Below, in pieces: positions 8,851 to 17,386 of a stretch of DNA of 64,000 bases. The DNA comes from Pseudomonas fluorescens (GTDB lineage Bacteria > Pseudomonadota > Gammaproteobacteria > Pseudomonadales > Pseudomonadaceae). The position numbers were made by a program, and so were the translations under genes. Where the stretch lies: assembly GCF_902497785.1 (NCBI RefSeq), contig NZ_CABVHK010000004.1, forward strand, positions 306,898-370,897, in the 5' to 3' direction. The notes beneath the pieces are model-generated. The model ran no database searches, was not told the DNA's origin, and saw only the letters and a list, made by a program, of their open reading frames with translations. Numbering within the stretch: position 1 is the stretch's first letter; each line of letters starts with the position of its first letter.

Positions 8851-8877
8851 CCCCTGCCCGTGCATCACGGGCAGGGG
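8851..8877. promoter_or_regulatory. Perfect 12-bp stem-loop between hsaA-like and kshB-like genes
   Basis: CCCCTGCCCGTG at 8851-8862 pairs with CACGGGCAGGGG at 8866-8877 around a 3-base loop. No T-run follows on either strand, so it is not a standard terminator. In the leftward transcript it would lie between hsaA and kshB and could act in mRNA processing or stability; that is inference. Confidence 0.5.
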
Positions 8878-8911
8878 TAAATCCAGGGGCATCGAAATGG
8901 GCACCATGGCC

Positions 8912-10102
8912 TTAGACATACGGGTCCGGGTTGGGCAGACCGAGCATCACCGCGCCGTAGCTGCGTCCGTAGGCCATATAGTTATTGGCGATGTGGCCGC
9001 GTGCCTGATGCAGGTCGCGGAACAGTCGGGCCACCGGGTTGGTGTTGTACAAGCCCGAGGCCGCCATGCTGCGCAACAGGTCGTTGGCCCGTTCGGCGCA
9101 GACGTTGGTGACATAGGCCGATTGGTAGCGATATAGCAGACGGGTCTCGGTATCCGGGTATTCGCCGGCACGCGCCAGGCTCATGAGGTGTTCGTAGTTG
9201 CGCTCCAGCACCAGGCGCAGGCTGTCGACCGTGATCATCGCTTCGGCAATCGCGGTCTGGGCGACCGGGTCTTCAGCGGTGCGCGCACCGTGCTTGCCGA
9301 TGTGTTTGGCGGCGTTGTCACGGAACTCGTTGATCGCACCTTGCAAGGCACCGATCGCCGAGGTCGAGACAGCGCGCGAGAACACCTGGGCGAATGGAAT
9401 GGCGTAGATCGGGTTGGTGTTGACCTGCCGCCCCGGTGTCGCTTCAAGGGTGAAGTTATTGGTGCGCTGCACCCGGTGGGCCGGGACGAACACGTTCTCG
9501 ACCACGATGTCGTGGCTGCCGGTGCCGCGCAGGCCCAGCACGTCCCAATTACGTTCGATCTGATAGTCGCTGCGGGGCAGCAGGAAGGTGCCGTGTTCGG
9601 CAGCCAGGTCGCCATCGGGTGGCAGGATGCCGCCGAGAAACGCCCAATGGCAGTGTTCGCTGCCACTGGAGAAACCCCAGCGCCCGCTGATGAGGTAACC
9701 GCCCTCCACCACCGTGACCTTGGCCGCCGGCATATAGGTCGAGCAGATCAATGCGCTGTGATCATCAGCCCAGACGTCGCGCTGCGCTTCGATCGGGTAA
9801 CGCGCCAATTGCCAGGGGTGAACCCCCATGACGCCGTAGATCCACGCCGTGGACATGCAACCTTCGGCGAGGATGGTCTGGATTTCAAAGAAGGTCCGCG
9901 GATCGACTTCATAGCCACCGAACGCCCTGGGCTGCAAAGCACGCAACAGGCCGGCGGACTGCAACTCGACGATACTCTCTACGGGCACTTTCAAGTCTCT
10001 GTCGGCCTGCGCGGTACGCGCCTTGAGTGCCGGTACCAGGCGCTGTGCACGTTCCAGCAGATCACGCTCGTCCTGGGTCTTTTCTCGCATGCTGTGCATC
10101 AC
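8912..10102 (-). CDS. hsaA: 3-HSA hydroxylase oxygenase component (flavin-dependent monooxygenase)
   Basis: 396 residues with the acyl-CoA dehydrogenase fold used by two-component flavin monooxygenases of the HsaA/TesA2/HpaB-C2 group. Marks are ALQPRAFGGYEVDP near 55, GRWGFSSGSEHCHWAFLG near 135, and RTGSHDIVVENVFVPAHR-like sequence near 190. There is no acyl-CoA dehydrogenase catalytic Glu pattern. HsaA hydroxylates the aromatised A ring (3-HSA to 3,4-DHSA) with FMNH2 from HsaB; the likely HsaB is at 49880-50863. The ATG at 10102 has GGGAGAATTGAGTG before it. It is first in a leftward operon with an operator copy 71 bp upstream. Confidence 0.82.
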   Translation of the reverse strand: MMHSMREKTQDERDLLERAQRLVPALKARTAQADRDLKVPVESIVELQSAGLLRALQPRAFGGYEVDPRTFFEIQTILAEGCMSTAWIYGVMGVHPWQLARYPIEAQRDVWADDHSALICSTYMPAAKVTVVEGGYLISGRWGFSSGSEHCHWAFLGGILPPDGDLAAEHGTFLLPRSDYQIERNWDVLGLRGTGSHDIVVENVFVPAHRVQRTNNFTLEATPGRQVNTNPIYAIPFAQVFSRAVSTSAIGALQGAINEFRDNAAKHIGKHGARTAEDPVAQTAIAEAMITVDSLRLVLERNYEHLMSLARAGEYPDTETRLLYRYQSAYVTNVCAERANDLLRSMAASGLYNTNPVARLFRDLHQARGHIANNYMAYGRSYGAVMLGLPNPDPYV

Positions 10103-10172
10103 TCAATTCTCCCGATCTCACTGCGCCACTGCGCGAGGTGTGATGAATCATCGGTTTGGGCGAGCAATCATT

Positions 10173-10216
10173 CATCGTCAAAGCGGACTAGGGGGCGCTA
10201 GTCCGTTGAGACGATG
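10173..10216. promoter_or_regulatory. Paired head-to-head operator sites of the island-wide motif
   Basis: CATCGTCAAAGCGGACTA lies on the plus strand at 10173-10190 and CATCGTCTCAACGGACTA on the minus strand at 10199-10216, with 8 bp between them, the same spacing and polarity as at 2064-2107. The CATC ends face hsaA (71 bp from its start) and the SDR at 10280 (64 bp). Confidence 0.78.
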
Positions 10217-10279
10217 CTGGCGGCAACCCTTGCGGCGATATTGAGTGCATCGACATTCGACCCCACGGAGCAAGGGCCC

Positions 10280-11053
10280 ATGAGTATTTTGCAGCGTTTC
10301 CAGATGCACGGCAGCGTCGCCATCGTCACCGGCAGCGGACGTGGCATTGGTCGGGCGATTGCCTTGGCCTATGCCGAGGCCGGCGCCGATGTAGTGTGCT
10401 CGGCGCGCGGGCTCGACGACGTACAGGCAGTGGCCGAAGAGATTCGCGCGCTGGGACGGCGCGCCGTGGCCATCGCCTGTGACGTCAACGAAGCCGAGCA
10501 GCGCCAGGCGCTGGTTCTTCATGGCCTTGAACAGATGGGCCGTATCACTCATCTGGTGAACAACGTCGGCGGTGGCGGGCCCAACGATCCGCTAACCATG
10601 ACACCTGAACAATTCGCCCAGGTGCTGAACTTCAATGTCGCCACCAGCTATGCCTTCTGCCAGTTGTGCGTGCCGCTGATGCGCGCGGCCGGTGGCGGCA
10701 ACATCATCAATATCAGTTCGGTGGCCGCGCGTTATGCCCAGCGCCACTTCAGCGCCTACGGTGCGGCCAAGGCCGCCCTCAGCCATCTGACCCGCTTGCT
10801 GGCCCAGGACTTCGCGCCCCAGATCCGGGTCAACGCCGTCGCACCCGGCCCGACCCTGACCGAAGCGCTTAATGGCGTGATGCCCGCCGCCATGCGTGAA
10901 GTCATGGAAGCCAACACCCCGCTCAGATGCCTGGGCACCCCGCAGGATATCGCCGCCGCTGCACTGTATCTGGCAAGCCCCGCCTCGGCCTGGGTCACCG
11001 GCAAGATCATCGATGTCGATGGCGGCGCCGACTCATCGGTATGGCCTGGCTGA
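10280..11053 (+). CDS. SDR resembling 7alpha-hydroxysteroid dehydrogenase
   Basis: 257 residues. TGSGRGIG near residue 18, LVNNVGGGGP near 93, INISS near 146, YGAAKAALSHL near 161 and the tail ASAWVTGKIIDVDGG follow the E. coli HdhA pattern closely, including the unusual NN-GGGGP stretch and the SPAASWV-type C-terminus as I recall it. That supports oxidation of a 7alpha-hydroxyl group of cholate or chenodeoxycholate. The start at 10280 follows GGAGCAAGGGCCC; a longer upstream reading is unlikely because it would run into the operator. It is divergent from hsaA and is followed by a terminator, so it may be a single-gene unit with some read-through into hsaE. Confidence 0.8.
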   Translation: MSILQRFQMHGSVAIVTGSGRGIGRAIALAYAEAGADVVCSARGLDDVQAVAEEIRALGRRAVAIACDVNEAEQRQALVLHGLEQMGRITHLVNNVGGGGPNDPLTMTPEQFAQVLNFNVATSYAFCQLCVPLMRAAGGGNIINISSVAARYAQRHFSAYGAAKAALSHLTRLLAQDFAPQIRVNAVAPGPTLTEALNGVMPAAMREVMEANTPLRCLGTPQDIAAAALYLASPASAWVTGKIIDVDGGADSSVWPG

Positions 11054-11065
11054 CCGCCCCCTTCA

Positions 11066-11101
11066 GGCTCGCCCCTGATGATGTTCGGGCGGGCCTTTTT
11101 T
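11066..11101 (+). terminator. Rho-independent terminator after the 7alpha-HSDH-like SDR
   Basis: GGCTCGCCC at 11066-11074 pairs with GGGCGGGCC at 11087-11095 (one G-T pair) and is followed by TTTTTT. It sits just downstream of the SDR stop and only 39 bp before the hsaE start. No separate operator copy is seen before hsaE, so hsaEGF may depend on read-through or on its own weak promoter. Confidence 0.75.
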
Positions 11102-11139
11102 CTTCCCATATGCTTTGCGATCCACTTGGAGCCCTCGCC

Positions 11140-11931
11140 ATGGACACCCACTTGATCAATGCGCTCGGCGACGAACTGTTCAACGCCCTGCGCAACCGCA
11201 AGACACTGACGCCCCTGACCCGCCGCTACCCTGAGATCACGCTGCAGCAGGCCTACCAGATTTCCCTGCAATTCCTGCAACGCCGTGAAGCGCTCGGCGA
11301 ACAGGTTATCGGCAAGAAAATCGGAGTCACCAGCCGCGCCGTGCAGGAGATGCTCGATGTCCACCAGCCCGACTTCGGCTTTCTCACCAACGCCATGCAG
11401 GTAGAGGACGGCAGCGATGTCAGCTTGGCTCGCTACCACCTGATCCAGCCGCGGGCCGAAGGCGAAATTGCGTTTATCCTCGGCGAAGACTTGCACGGTC
11501 CGGGCATCAGTGCCGAGGACGTACTCTCTGCCAGCGAATGGGTGGTGCCGTGTTTCGAAATCGTCGATTCGCGGATCGATGACTGGCAGATCCGCATCCA
11601 GGACACCGTGGCGGACAACGCGTCTTGTGGCGTGTTCGCCCTCGGCACCCATTGCACCGATCCACGATCCCTGGACCTCGCCGCCGTGCATATGCAATTG
11701 CTCAAAAACGGCCAGCCGGCAGGCTCGGGCCTGGGCTCGGCGGTGCAAGGTCATCCCTGCGCGGCGGTGGCGTGGCTGGCCAACACCCTGGGCGAGCTGG
11801 GCATCCCGTTTCGCCGCGGCGAAATCATTCTCTCAGGAGCCCTGGCACCACTGGTGCCCGTGGTCGCAGGCGACCGCATCAGCCTGTCCATGAGCGGGCT
11901 CGGTGCAGCCAGCCTGCGCTTTGTCCCTTGA
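11140..11931 (+). CDS. hsaE: 2-hydroxyhexa-2,4-dienoate hydratase
   Basis: 263 residues of the MhpD/DmpE/HsaE family, which adds water to the C5-C6 dienoate released by HsaD to give 4-hydroxy-2-oxohexanoate. IGKKIGVTS near residue 63, QPDFGFL near 80, [15 protein letters not shown] near 106 and [13 protein letters not shown] near 140 are the family's metal and substrate motifs (Glu-x-Glu pattern). ATG at 11140 follows TTGGAGCCCTCGCC. The next two genes are the dehydrogenase and aldolase, the standard lower meta-cleavage order, all with GGAG sites and short gaps. Confidence 0.88.
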   Translation: MDTHLINALGDELFNALRNRKTLTPLTRRYPEITLQQAYQISLQFLQRREALGEQVIGKKIGVTSRAVQEMLDVHQPDFGFLTNAMQVEDGSDVSLARYHLIQPRAEGEIAFILGEDLHGPGISAEDVLSASEWVVPCFEIVDSRIDDWQIRIQDTVADNASCGVFALGTHCTDPRSLDLAAVHMQLLKNGQPAGSGLGSAVQGHPCAAVAWLANTLGELGIPFRRGEIILSGALAPLVPVVAGDRISLSMSGLGAASLRFVP

Positions 11932-11960
11932 TTCCCCCTTCTCCCCTGGAGCCAAAGAGC

Positions 11961-12887
11961 ATGAGCAAAAAGATCAAATGCGCGCTGATCGGGCCGGGCA
12001 ACATCGGCACCGATCTGCTGTACAAACTGATGCGCAGCGAAGTGCTGGAACCGGTGTGGATGGTCGGCATCGATGCGACCTCCGAAGGGCTGGCGCGCGC
12101 GCGCGAACTGGGCCTAAAAACCACAGCCGATGGAGTTGACGGCTTGTTGCCCCACGTACTCGCTGACGAGATCCAGATCGCTTTCGACGCCACTTCCGCC
12201 TACGTGCACGCGCAGAACTCGCGCAAGCTCAATGCCCTGGGCGTGTTGATGATCGACCTGACCCCGGCAGCTATCGGCCCGTATTGCGTGCCCCCGGTCA
12301 ACCTCAAGGCGCAACTGGGCCTTGGCGTCATGAACGTCAACATGGTCACCTGCGGTGGCCAGGCGACCATTCCGTTGGTGGCAGCGGTGTCCAGCGTGCA
12401 ACCCGTGGAGTACGCCGAAATCATTGCCACTGCGGCCTCCAAATCGGTCGGCCCCGGCACCCGCAAGAACATCGACGAATTCACCCGCACCACCTCCCGC
12501 GCCGTGGAAAAAGTCGGCGGCGCGAAGAAGGGCAAGGCAATCATCATCATCAACCCTGCCGAGCCGCCGCTGATCATGCGCGACACCGTGCATTGCCTGA
12601 CCGCCAGTGAACCCGACCAGCCGGCGATCACCGCCGCCATCGAGGCCATGATCGAGCAAGTGCAGCGCTACGTGCCCGGCTACAAGCTGGTCAACGGCCC
12701 GGTCTTCGACGGCAATCGCGTGTCGATTTTCATGGAAGTCGAAGGCCTGGGCGACTACCTGCCCAAGTACGCCGGCAACCTTGACATCATGACCGCCGCC
12801 GCAGCACGTACCGCCGAGATGTTCGCCGAGGAAATCCTCAAGGGCGAGCTGGTGCTGCAAGCCACTGCCCAAACCGCCCACGCATAA
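11961..12887 (+). CDS. hsaG: Acylating acetaldehyde/propanal dehydrogenase
   Basis: 308 residues, the normal size for DmpF/BphJ/Hsa[12 protein letters not shown] near residue 11 binds [15 protein letters not shown] near 128 holds the catalytic Cys, and [10 protein letters not shown] near 173 is conserved in the family. In the steroid pathway the enzyme oxidises propanal to propionyl-CoA, receiving it by channelling from the aldolase encoded 10 bp downstream. ATG at 11961 follows TGGAGCCAAAGAGC. Confidence 0.9.
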   Translation: MSKKIKCALIGPGNIGTDLLYKLMRSEVLEPVWMVGIDATSEGLARARELGLKTTADGVDGLLPHVLADEIQIAFDATSAYVHAQNSRKLNALGVLMIDLTPAAIGPYCVPPVNLKAQLGLGVMNVNMVTCGGQATIPLVAAVSSVQPVEYAEIIATAASKSVGPGTRKNIDEFTRTTSRAVEKVGGAKKGKAIIIINPAEPPLIMRDTVHCLTASEPDQPAITAAIEAMIEQVQRYVPGYKLVNGPVFDGNRVSIFMEVEGLGDYLPKYAGNLDIMTAAAARTAEMFAEEILKGELVLQATAQTAHA

Positions 12888-12897
12888 GGAGCCGACC

Positions 12898-13926
12898 ATG
12901 GATCTTCGCGGCAAAAGCATCACCGTTCACGACATGTGCCTGCGCGATGGCATGCACCCCAAGCGGCACCAGATCAGCCTGCAGCAGATGAAAGACATCG
13001 CCTGCGGCCTCGACGCCGCCGGCGTGCCGTTGATCGAAGTGACCCACGGCGATGGCCTGGGTGGCAGCTCGGTGAACTATGGCTTTCCGGCGCACACCGA
13101 TGAGGAATACCTGTCGGCAGTGATCCCGCTGATGAAAAAAGCCAAGGTCTCGGCGCTGCTGCTGCCGGGTATCGGCACGGTTGACCATCTGCAGATGGCC
13201 CATGAGCTGGGGGTCAATACCATTCGCGTCGCCACCCATTGCACCGAGGCCGACGTCAGCGAACAGCACATCTCTCACGCCCGTGGCCTGGGCATGGACA
13301 CCGTCGGCTTCCTGATGATGGCCCACATGAACAGCCCCGAAGGCCTGGTCAAGCAAGGCCTGCTGATGGAAAGCTACGGCGCCAATTGCATTTACCTGAC
13401 TGACTCGGCAGGCTACATGCTGCCCCACGACGTCAGTGCCCGGGTGGAAGCGATGCGTGCAGCCCTGAAGCCGGAAACCGAGATCGGTTTTCATGGCCAC
13501 CACAACCTGTCGATGGGCGTGTCTAATTCGATCGCCGCGATTGCCGCCGGGGCCAACCGTATCGACGCCGCGTGTGCGGGCCTGGGTGCCGGCGCCGGTA
13601 ACACGCCGATGGAAGTGCTCGTAGCGGTGTGCGACCGCATGGGCATCGACACGGGTGTCAGCGTATTCGGCATCCAGGATGTGGCTGAAGACCTGGTGGT
13701 GCCGATCATGGACTTCCCGATCCGCAGCGACCGCGATGCGCTGACCATGGGTTATGCCGGGGTCTATGGCTCGTTCCTGTTGTTCGCCAAACGCGCAGAG
13801 AAAAAGTACGGCGTCTCGGCCCGGGAGATCCTCGTGGAAATGGGACGCCGCGGCATGGTCGGCGGCCAGGAAGACATGATCGAAGACACCGCCATGACCC
13901 TCGCCCGCCAGCGGCGCCAGGCGTAA
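12898..13926 (+). CDS. hsaF: 4-hydroxy-2-oxovalerate/oxohexanoate aldolase
   Basis: 342 residues of the DmpG/BphI/HsaF family. DMCLRDGMH at 12-20 carries the catalytic Arg-Asp, HGHHNLSMG near 199 supplies the metal-binding His pair, and [13 protein letters not shown] near 225 and the C-terminal domain that docks the dehydrogenase are present. It cleaves 4-hydroxy-2-oxohexanoate to pyruvate and propanal. An AAGGAGC site precedes the ATG. A REPIN follows the stop directly, ending the hsaEGF unit. Confidence 0.9.
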   Translation: MDLRGKSITVHDMCLRDGMHPKRHQISLQQMKDIACGLDAAGVPLIEVTHGDGLGGSSVNYGFPAHTDEEYLSAVIPLMKKAKVSALLLPGIGTVDHLQMAHELGVNTIRVATHCTEADVSEQHISHARGLGMDTVGFLMMAHMNSPEGLVKQGLLMESYGANCIYLTDSAGYMLPHDVSARVEAMRAALKPETEIGFHGHHNLSMGVSNSIAAIAAGANRIDAACAGLGAGAGNTPMEVLVAVCDRMGIDTGVSVFGIQDVAEDLVVPIMDFPIRSDRDALTMGYAGVYGSFLLFAKRAEKKYGVSAREILVEMGRRGMVGGQEDMIEDTAMTLARQRRQA

Positions 13927-13949
13927 AGATCCCGGCGCCAGTTCCGACG

Positions 13950-14042
13950 CCTTCGCGGGCAAGCCCGCTCCCACAGGTTCCGTGATGTACGCACGTTTTG
14001 AGTACGGTACGGAAACTGTGGGAGCGGGCTTGCCCGCGAAGG
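13950..14042. repeat. REPIN: two inverted REP elements
   Basis: The arm at 13950-13980 (cttcgcgggcaagcccgctc...) is repeated inverted at 14012-14042, with a second inner match (gttccg / cggaaac). It lies between the convergent hsaF and SDR genes and uses the 'gggc' REP variant, unlike the 'gagc' variant at 3.1 and 34 kb. Confidence 0.88.
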
Positions 14043-14109
14043 GCAATGTCAGTCACCTTCATCAGCGGCTGGCACACTGCGTCGCAAGTAAATCCCGCCC
14101 GACAAAATG

Positions 14110-14943
14110 TCAGCGCCAGTCCGCGACAATCCCGTGTTCCAGCGCAAACGGCTGTGCCGCAATGGTCCGGCGTTGAAACGCTGGCGCCTGTTCGGCAGTC
14201 GCGAGCCACAACATCACAGCCGCCGGAACATGCGGTGGCGCGCTGCCGGCACGCAAAGCGATCAGGCCTTTGTCACCGATAGTTGCCTTCAGCGCCTCGG
14301 TGGTGACGACTCCCGGATTCAGGGTATAAGCCCGTACGCCGTCCGCGCCCAGTTCCGTGGTCAGCACCCCGGACAGTCGCGACACCGCCGCCTTGCCCGC
14401 ACCGTAGGCGTACCCCCAGCCACCCTTGCCCGCTGCCACCGGTGGATCACTTTCGCCAGCGCCGGAGGTGACATTGATCACCACCCCGCCCCCGCGCTCC
14501 ACCATGTGTTCGACCACTGCCCGGGTCAGAAGGAATGGCGTGAGGATGTAACCCTGGAACATCCGCTCCAAGGTTTGCGCCTGCAGGTCCATGAACCCGG
14601 CATTAAGGTCGCTGCCCTGGTAAATCGCATTGTTGATCAACACGTCGATGCGCCCGTATTCGGCCAGCACTGCTGCGCAGGCGGCCAACGCCGAGTCACT
14701 GTCGAGCAGGTCCATCGGCACCACGAGCACCCGACAACCGAGTTCACGCAACGCCTGCGCCGTACCGTTGAGACTGCCAGCCAACGGCGCCCCGGTCGCG
14801 TCGCGCAGGGCATGCTCGTGTTGCTCACCCTCATTGAGCGTACGGGCGCTGATCGCCACGTCAAAACCGGCGCGGGCAAATGCCAGCGCCGCCTCGCGAC
14901 CAATCCCACGGCTGGCGCCGGTGATGAATGCCACTTTGTTCAT
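14110..14943 (-). CDS. SDR-family oxidoreductase
   Basis: 277 residues, slightly long for an SDR. TGASRGIG at 8-15, INNA near 101, VTSGAGE near 153 and YAYGAGKAAV near 173 give the catalytic set. An insert after residue 45 (EHALRDATGAPLAGSLNG) makes it longer than its neighbours. The ATG at 14943 follows GAAGGAAATCAGC; a TTG at 14958 overlapping that site is unlikely. It is 11 bp downstream of the hsdA-like gene and probably co-transcribed. Steroid hydroxyl or hydroxyacyl-CoA oxidation are both possible. Confidence 0.82.
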   Translation of the reverse strand: MNKVAFITGASRGIGREAALAFARAGFDVAISARTLNEGEQHEHALRDATGAPLAGSLNGTAQALRELGCRVLVVPMDLLDSDSALAACAAVLAEYGRIDVLINNAIYQGSDLNAGFMDLQAQTLERMFQGYILTPFLLTRAVVEHMVERGGGVVINVTSGAGESDPPVAAGKGGWGYAYGAGKAAVSRLSGVLTTELGADGVRAYTLNPGVVTTEALKATIGDKGLIALRAGSAPPHVPAAVMLWLATAEQAPAFQRRTIAAQPFALEHGIVADWR

Positions 14944-14954
14944 GCTGATTTCCT

Positions 14955-15722
14955 TCAAAAACGCGCGGCGCGAACCATGGCGTCGATGCCACCGTCGACG
15001 AACACCACGCTGCCATGGACGAAAGATGCTTGTGGTGACTGCAGGAAAGCGACCACTGCAGCGATCTCGTCTGGACGCCCGGAGCGCCCCAGAGGCGCAA
15101 CAAAGTCGCGGGTCGCCTGACCAAACCGCGCATCGTCCAGCGACGCCTGGTGCAACGGTGTTTCCACCGCGCCGGGCGCCACCACGTTCAAGCGCAGGCC
15201 CTGCTTGCCCCAGCTCACCGCCAGAGTGCGGGCCTGCTGGCTGATGGCGTATTTTGAGGCTGCATAGGCTACGTGCGGTTGACCCAGGGCATTGGCCAAC
15301 GCCAGCGCCTGGGCTTCATCGCCCTCGAGCATCGCCTCGACCATGGCTTGGCCGTCCGGCCCGGAATGCGTCGCCGCCACCGAGCCGATCACCAGCGCCG
15401 CCGCTTGTTTGCCCCGGGCCAACGCCCCTTGCAGGCCTTCGAGCAACTGGCTGACACCAAAGTAATTGACGGCCAGGACCAGGCCGCAGTTTGGCGCCGT
15501 GACTCCGACCCCGGCGCAGCAGACCAGTCCGTCAAGAACCCCGCCGCTGAGCTCCAGCACTTGCCTGATGGCCGCGTCCCGACCTTGCGGGCTGGACAAG
15601 TCGGCGATGACTTCGGCGTTGCTGCGATCGATACCGATGACCTGGTGCCCGGCGTCACGCAGGGAGTCGCGAACAGCAGCGCCAATTCCCGAGGCACTGC
15701 CGGTGATGGCTGTAATAGGCAT
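14955..15722 (-). CDS. hsdA: 3alpha-hydroxysteroid dehydrogenase/carbonyl reductase
   Basis: 255 residues. It matches the Comamonas testosteroni 3alpha-HSD/CR pattern as I recall it: ITGSASGIGAA at the N-terminus, DRSNAEVIADLSSPQGR near 32, LDGLVCCAGVG, LAVNYFGVSQLLEG, YAASKYAI and a C-terminus in VDGGIDAMVRAARF. The gap of the usual NNAG motif (CAGVG instead) is a mark of that subgroup. It would convert 3alpha-hydroxysteroids such as bile acids to 3-ketosteroids, the entry step for kstD. The start at 15722 follows GGAGAATAATA. A single operator copy lies 54 bp upstream. Confidence 0.87.
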   Translation of the reverse strand: MPITAITGSASGIGAAVRDSLRDAGHQVIGIDRSNAEVIADLSSPQGRDAAIRQVLELSGGVLDGLVCCAGVGVTAPNCGLVLAVNYFGVSQLLEGLQGALARGKQAAALVIGSVAATHSGPDGQAMVEAMLEGDEAQALALANALGQPHVAYAASKYAISQQARTLAVSWGKQGLRLNVVAPGAVETPLHQASLDDARFGQATRDFVAPLGRSGRPDEIAAVVAFLQSPQASFVHGSVVFVDGGIDAMVRAARF

Positions 15723-15775
15723 TATTATTCTCCGTGGATGGTCCGCGCAGTATCGGCAGAGCGATAACGCGACGG

Positions 15776-15793
15776 CATCGTCTGAGCGGACTA
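15776..15793 (+). promoter_or_regulatory. Single operator site upstream of hsdA-like gene
   Basis: CATCGTCTGAGCGGACTA, a full match to the island motif, with its CATC end 54 bp from the hsdA start. It is the nearest copy to the luxR-type regulator gene, which is downstream in the opposite part of the same intergenic region. Confidence 0.75.
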
Positions 15794-15846
15794 AAACTAT
15801 GGCGAAGGCGTGGTGCTGGTTCCTGATATACGGCGTTATTGTTGAT

Positions 15847-15928
15847 CGCCAGCAAGCCGGCTCCTACAGTGACCCGTGAATGCAGGGGGCGTGGCCACGC
15901 CGATACTGTAGGAGCCGGCTTGCTGGCG
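15847..15928. repeat. REPIN: perfect 24-bp inverted repeat
   Basis: cgccagcaagccggctccta (15847 on) recurs inverted at 15905-15928 with about 34 bp between the arms. It is a third REP subtype (agccggctt). It lies between the operator at 15776 and the 3' end of the luxR-type gene. Confidence 0.88.
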
Positions 15929-15966
15929 TTGGCGTCCGAATGATCGCCTTCTCCCGCAACCAAATA

Positions 15967-17202
15967 TCAGGCGTGGCCATACACCGGGACGGCCAGTCGC
16001 GGCGGTGGGATTCTGATTTTATCGGACACTTTCATGGCCATTTTCGGTTTCCCCAGGGCTACCACGCTGTTGAGCATGATGCGCACCAGTTCGGTCTGGC
16101 GGCGCACACCGGTCTTCGAGAAGATCGAGCGCAAATGCGCGCGCGCCGTGTTACGCCGGATGTTCAAGACCTCCGCGGCTTCTTCCAGGGACAAGCCGTT
16201 GGCCAGTTCCATGGCCAACGCCGTTTCCGCCTTGGTCAGGTTGAACAGCTGCTTGGTCACCACCTCACTGGCCAGAGATTTGCTCGACGCATCGCGGATA
16301 TAGACCAGTGCAGCTGGTTGGCCCTTCTCTTCCGCCCAGTCCAGGGAGGGAATCGATTCGACGACCACGCCCAGATTGACCAGCCCGGATGGCCGCGTCA
16401 CCGACATGGCCTCGGCGCTCTTCGGCGCATCGGGGTCGAATGCGCTGCGGATCAGGCGTTGCAGCTCGCGGTTGTCGCTGGGATAAGTCGCCTCGAGGCG
16501 CCCGCCCACCAGCTTCAAACCATCGGAACGGGCCAGGATCTCCTCGGCCACTGGGTTGATTCGCAACACGCTGCCGCTCTCATCGAGCACCAGAGTAGCG
16601 ACCGACAACCGGCTGATGGCCTGCGAATACAGATCGCTCAGGGATTCGCTGCGGTCCAGCAGGTTGTGCAGCTGCGAGGCACGCCGCAGGTGCGGCAGGA
16701 AACTGGCACACAGCGCCCGCTCGTGGGCATTAAAATTAGCGGCGTGTTTTGGTCGAGTTATACGAAAGCGCAGCTTGCCGCCGTCCGGGGTGGAAATGTC
16801 GGCGCCCATCAGGTGATACACGTCAAAAGGGCCGCAGAACATCTTGAAGTACGCGTGATGCTCCCACTCGCGGGAGCTCATGATGTCGTCCACGGTGAAT
16901 ACCTGGTCCAACGGCTGGTTGGCGAACGGCGTATTGGTTTGCGGGTAGGTCATGTAATTGACGTCCCCGGCGCCTTCGATATCGCCGACGAGAATCATCA
17001 CCCCCGTGTCCGGTTCGTCCGGCACCCGCAAAATCAGGGTGACAAAATTGGCCTCGTAGAGCTTGAGAAAGCTTCTGAGGGCGCGAGCCATCAGCTTCGG
17101 ATCGAGCGCACCTTCATAGATCTCGCCTACCAACTCACTGTAACGCGTAAGGTCCAGGCCAACGCTGGCCAAGGTTTCCTGGTTCAAGACAACATCTTGC
17201 AT
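15967..17202 (-). CDS. LuxR-type transcriptional regulator, TeiR-like
   Basis: 411 residues. The C-terminal GerE-type HTH spans about 320-378 (NLTKAETALAMELANGLSLE through RNTARAHLRSIFSKTGVRRQ), and a PAS-like segment at 193-305 (ATLVLDESGSVLRINPVAEE) precedes it. The first 180 residues form a further sensor-like region with no recognised motif. TeiR, the testosterone-inducible activator of Comamonas testosteroni, is a LuxR-type protein of similar size that controls steroid genes including hsdA, and the position next to an hsdA-like gene fits. There is no receiver domain. It is the best candidate to bind the 18-bp motif, by inference only. ATG at 17202 follows GGAGAAGACT. Confidence 0.85.
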   Translation of the reverse strand: MQDVVLNQETLASVGLDLTRYSELVGEIYEGALDPKLMARALRSFLKLYEANFVTLILRVPDEPDTGVMILVGDIEGAGDVNYMTYPQTNTPFANQPLDQVFTVDDIMSSREWEHHAYFKMFCGPFDVYHLMGADISTPDGGKLRFRITRPKHAANFNAHERALCASFLPHLRRASQLHNLLDRSESLSDLYSQAISRLSVATLVLDESGSVLRINPVAEEILARSDGLKLVGGRLEATYPSDNRELQRLIRSAFDPDAPKSAEAMSVTRPSGLVNLGVVVESIPSLDWAEEKGQPAALVYIRDASSKSLASEVVTKQLFNLTKAETALAMELANGLSLEEAAEVLNIRRNTARAHLRSIFSKTGVRRQTELVRIMLNSVVALGKPKMAMKVSDKIRIPPPRLAVPVYGHA

Positions 17203-17222
17203 AGTCTTCTCCTGGCGCGGGT

Positions 17223-17237
17223 AAGGACTGAGTCCTT
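17223..17237. promoter_or_regulatory. Palindrome upstream of the luxR-type gene
   Basis: AAGGACTGAGTCCTT is a perfect 7-bp inverted repeat with one central base, 20 bp upstream of the luxR-type start codon. It contains the GGACT half found in the island motif. Autoregulation is a possible role, not shown. Confidence 0.45.
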
Positions 17238-17264
17238 CCCTTATTATTTTTATAATTTCGGCTG

Positions 17265-17291
17265 GGGCGAGCCCCGAGGCTCGCCCTTTTT
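17265..17291 (+). terminator. Hairpin with T-run, oriented rightwards
   Basis: GGGCGAGCC (17265-17273) pairs perfectly with GGCTCGCCC (17278-17286), followed by TTTTT on the plus strand. Both neighbouring genes run leftwards, so its direction is opposite to known transcription here. It may stop antisense transcription into the RND gene, or act as a hairpin in the leftward mRNA. Confidence 0.55.
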
Positions 17292-17386
17292 GACCGCTAC
17301 CTGCCAGTGCAATCCAGCATCTGGACCGGCTTCAGTTTCTCCATCACCTGCGCACTCCACAATAGGCCCGGCAGGTTTATTTTTAG

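Noticed and set aside
15739..15756. TGGTCCGCGCAGTATCGG as a partner of the 15776 site
   Set aside because: Only the first half fits, the invariant GAC is missing, and the orientation and spacing differ from the true pairs.
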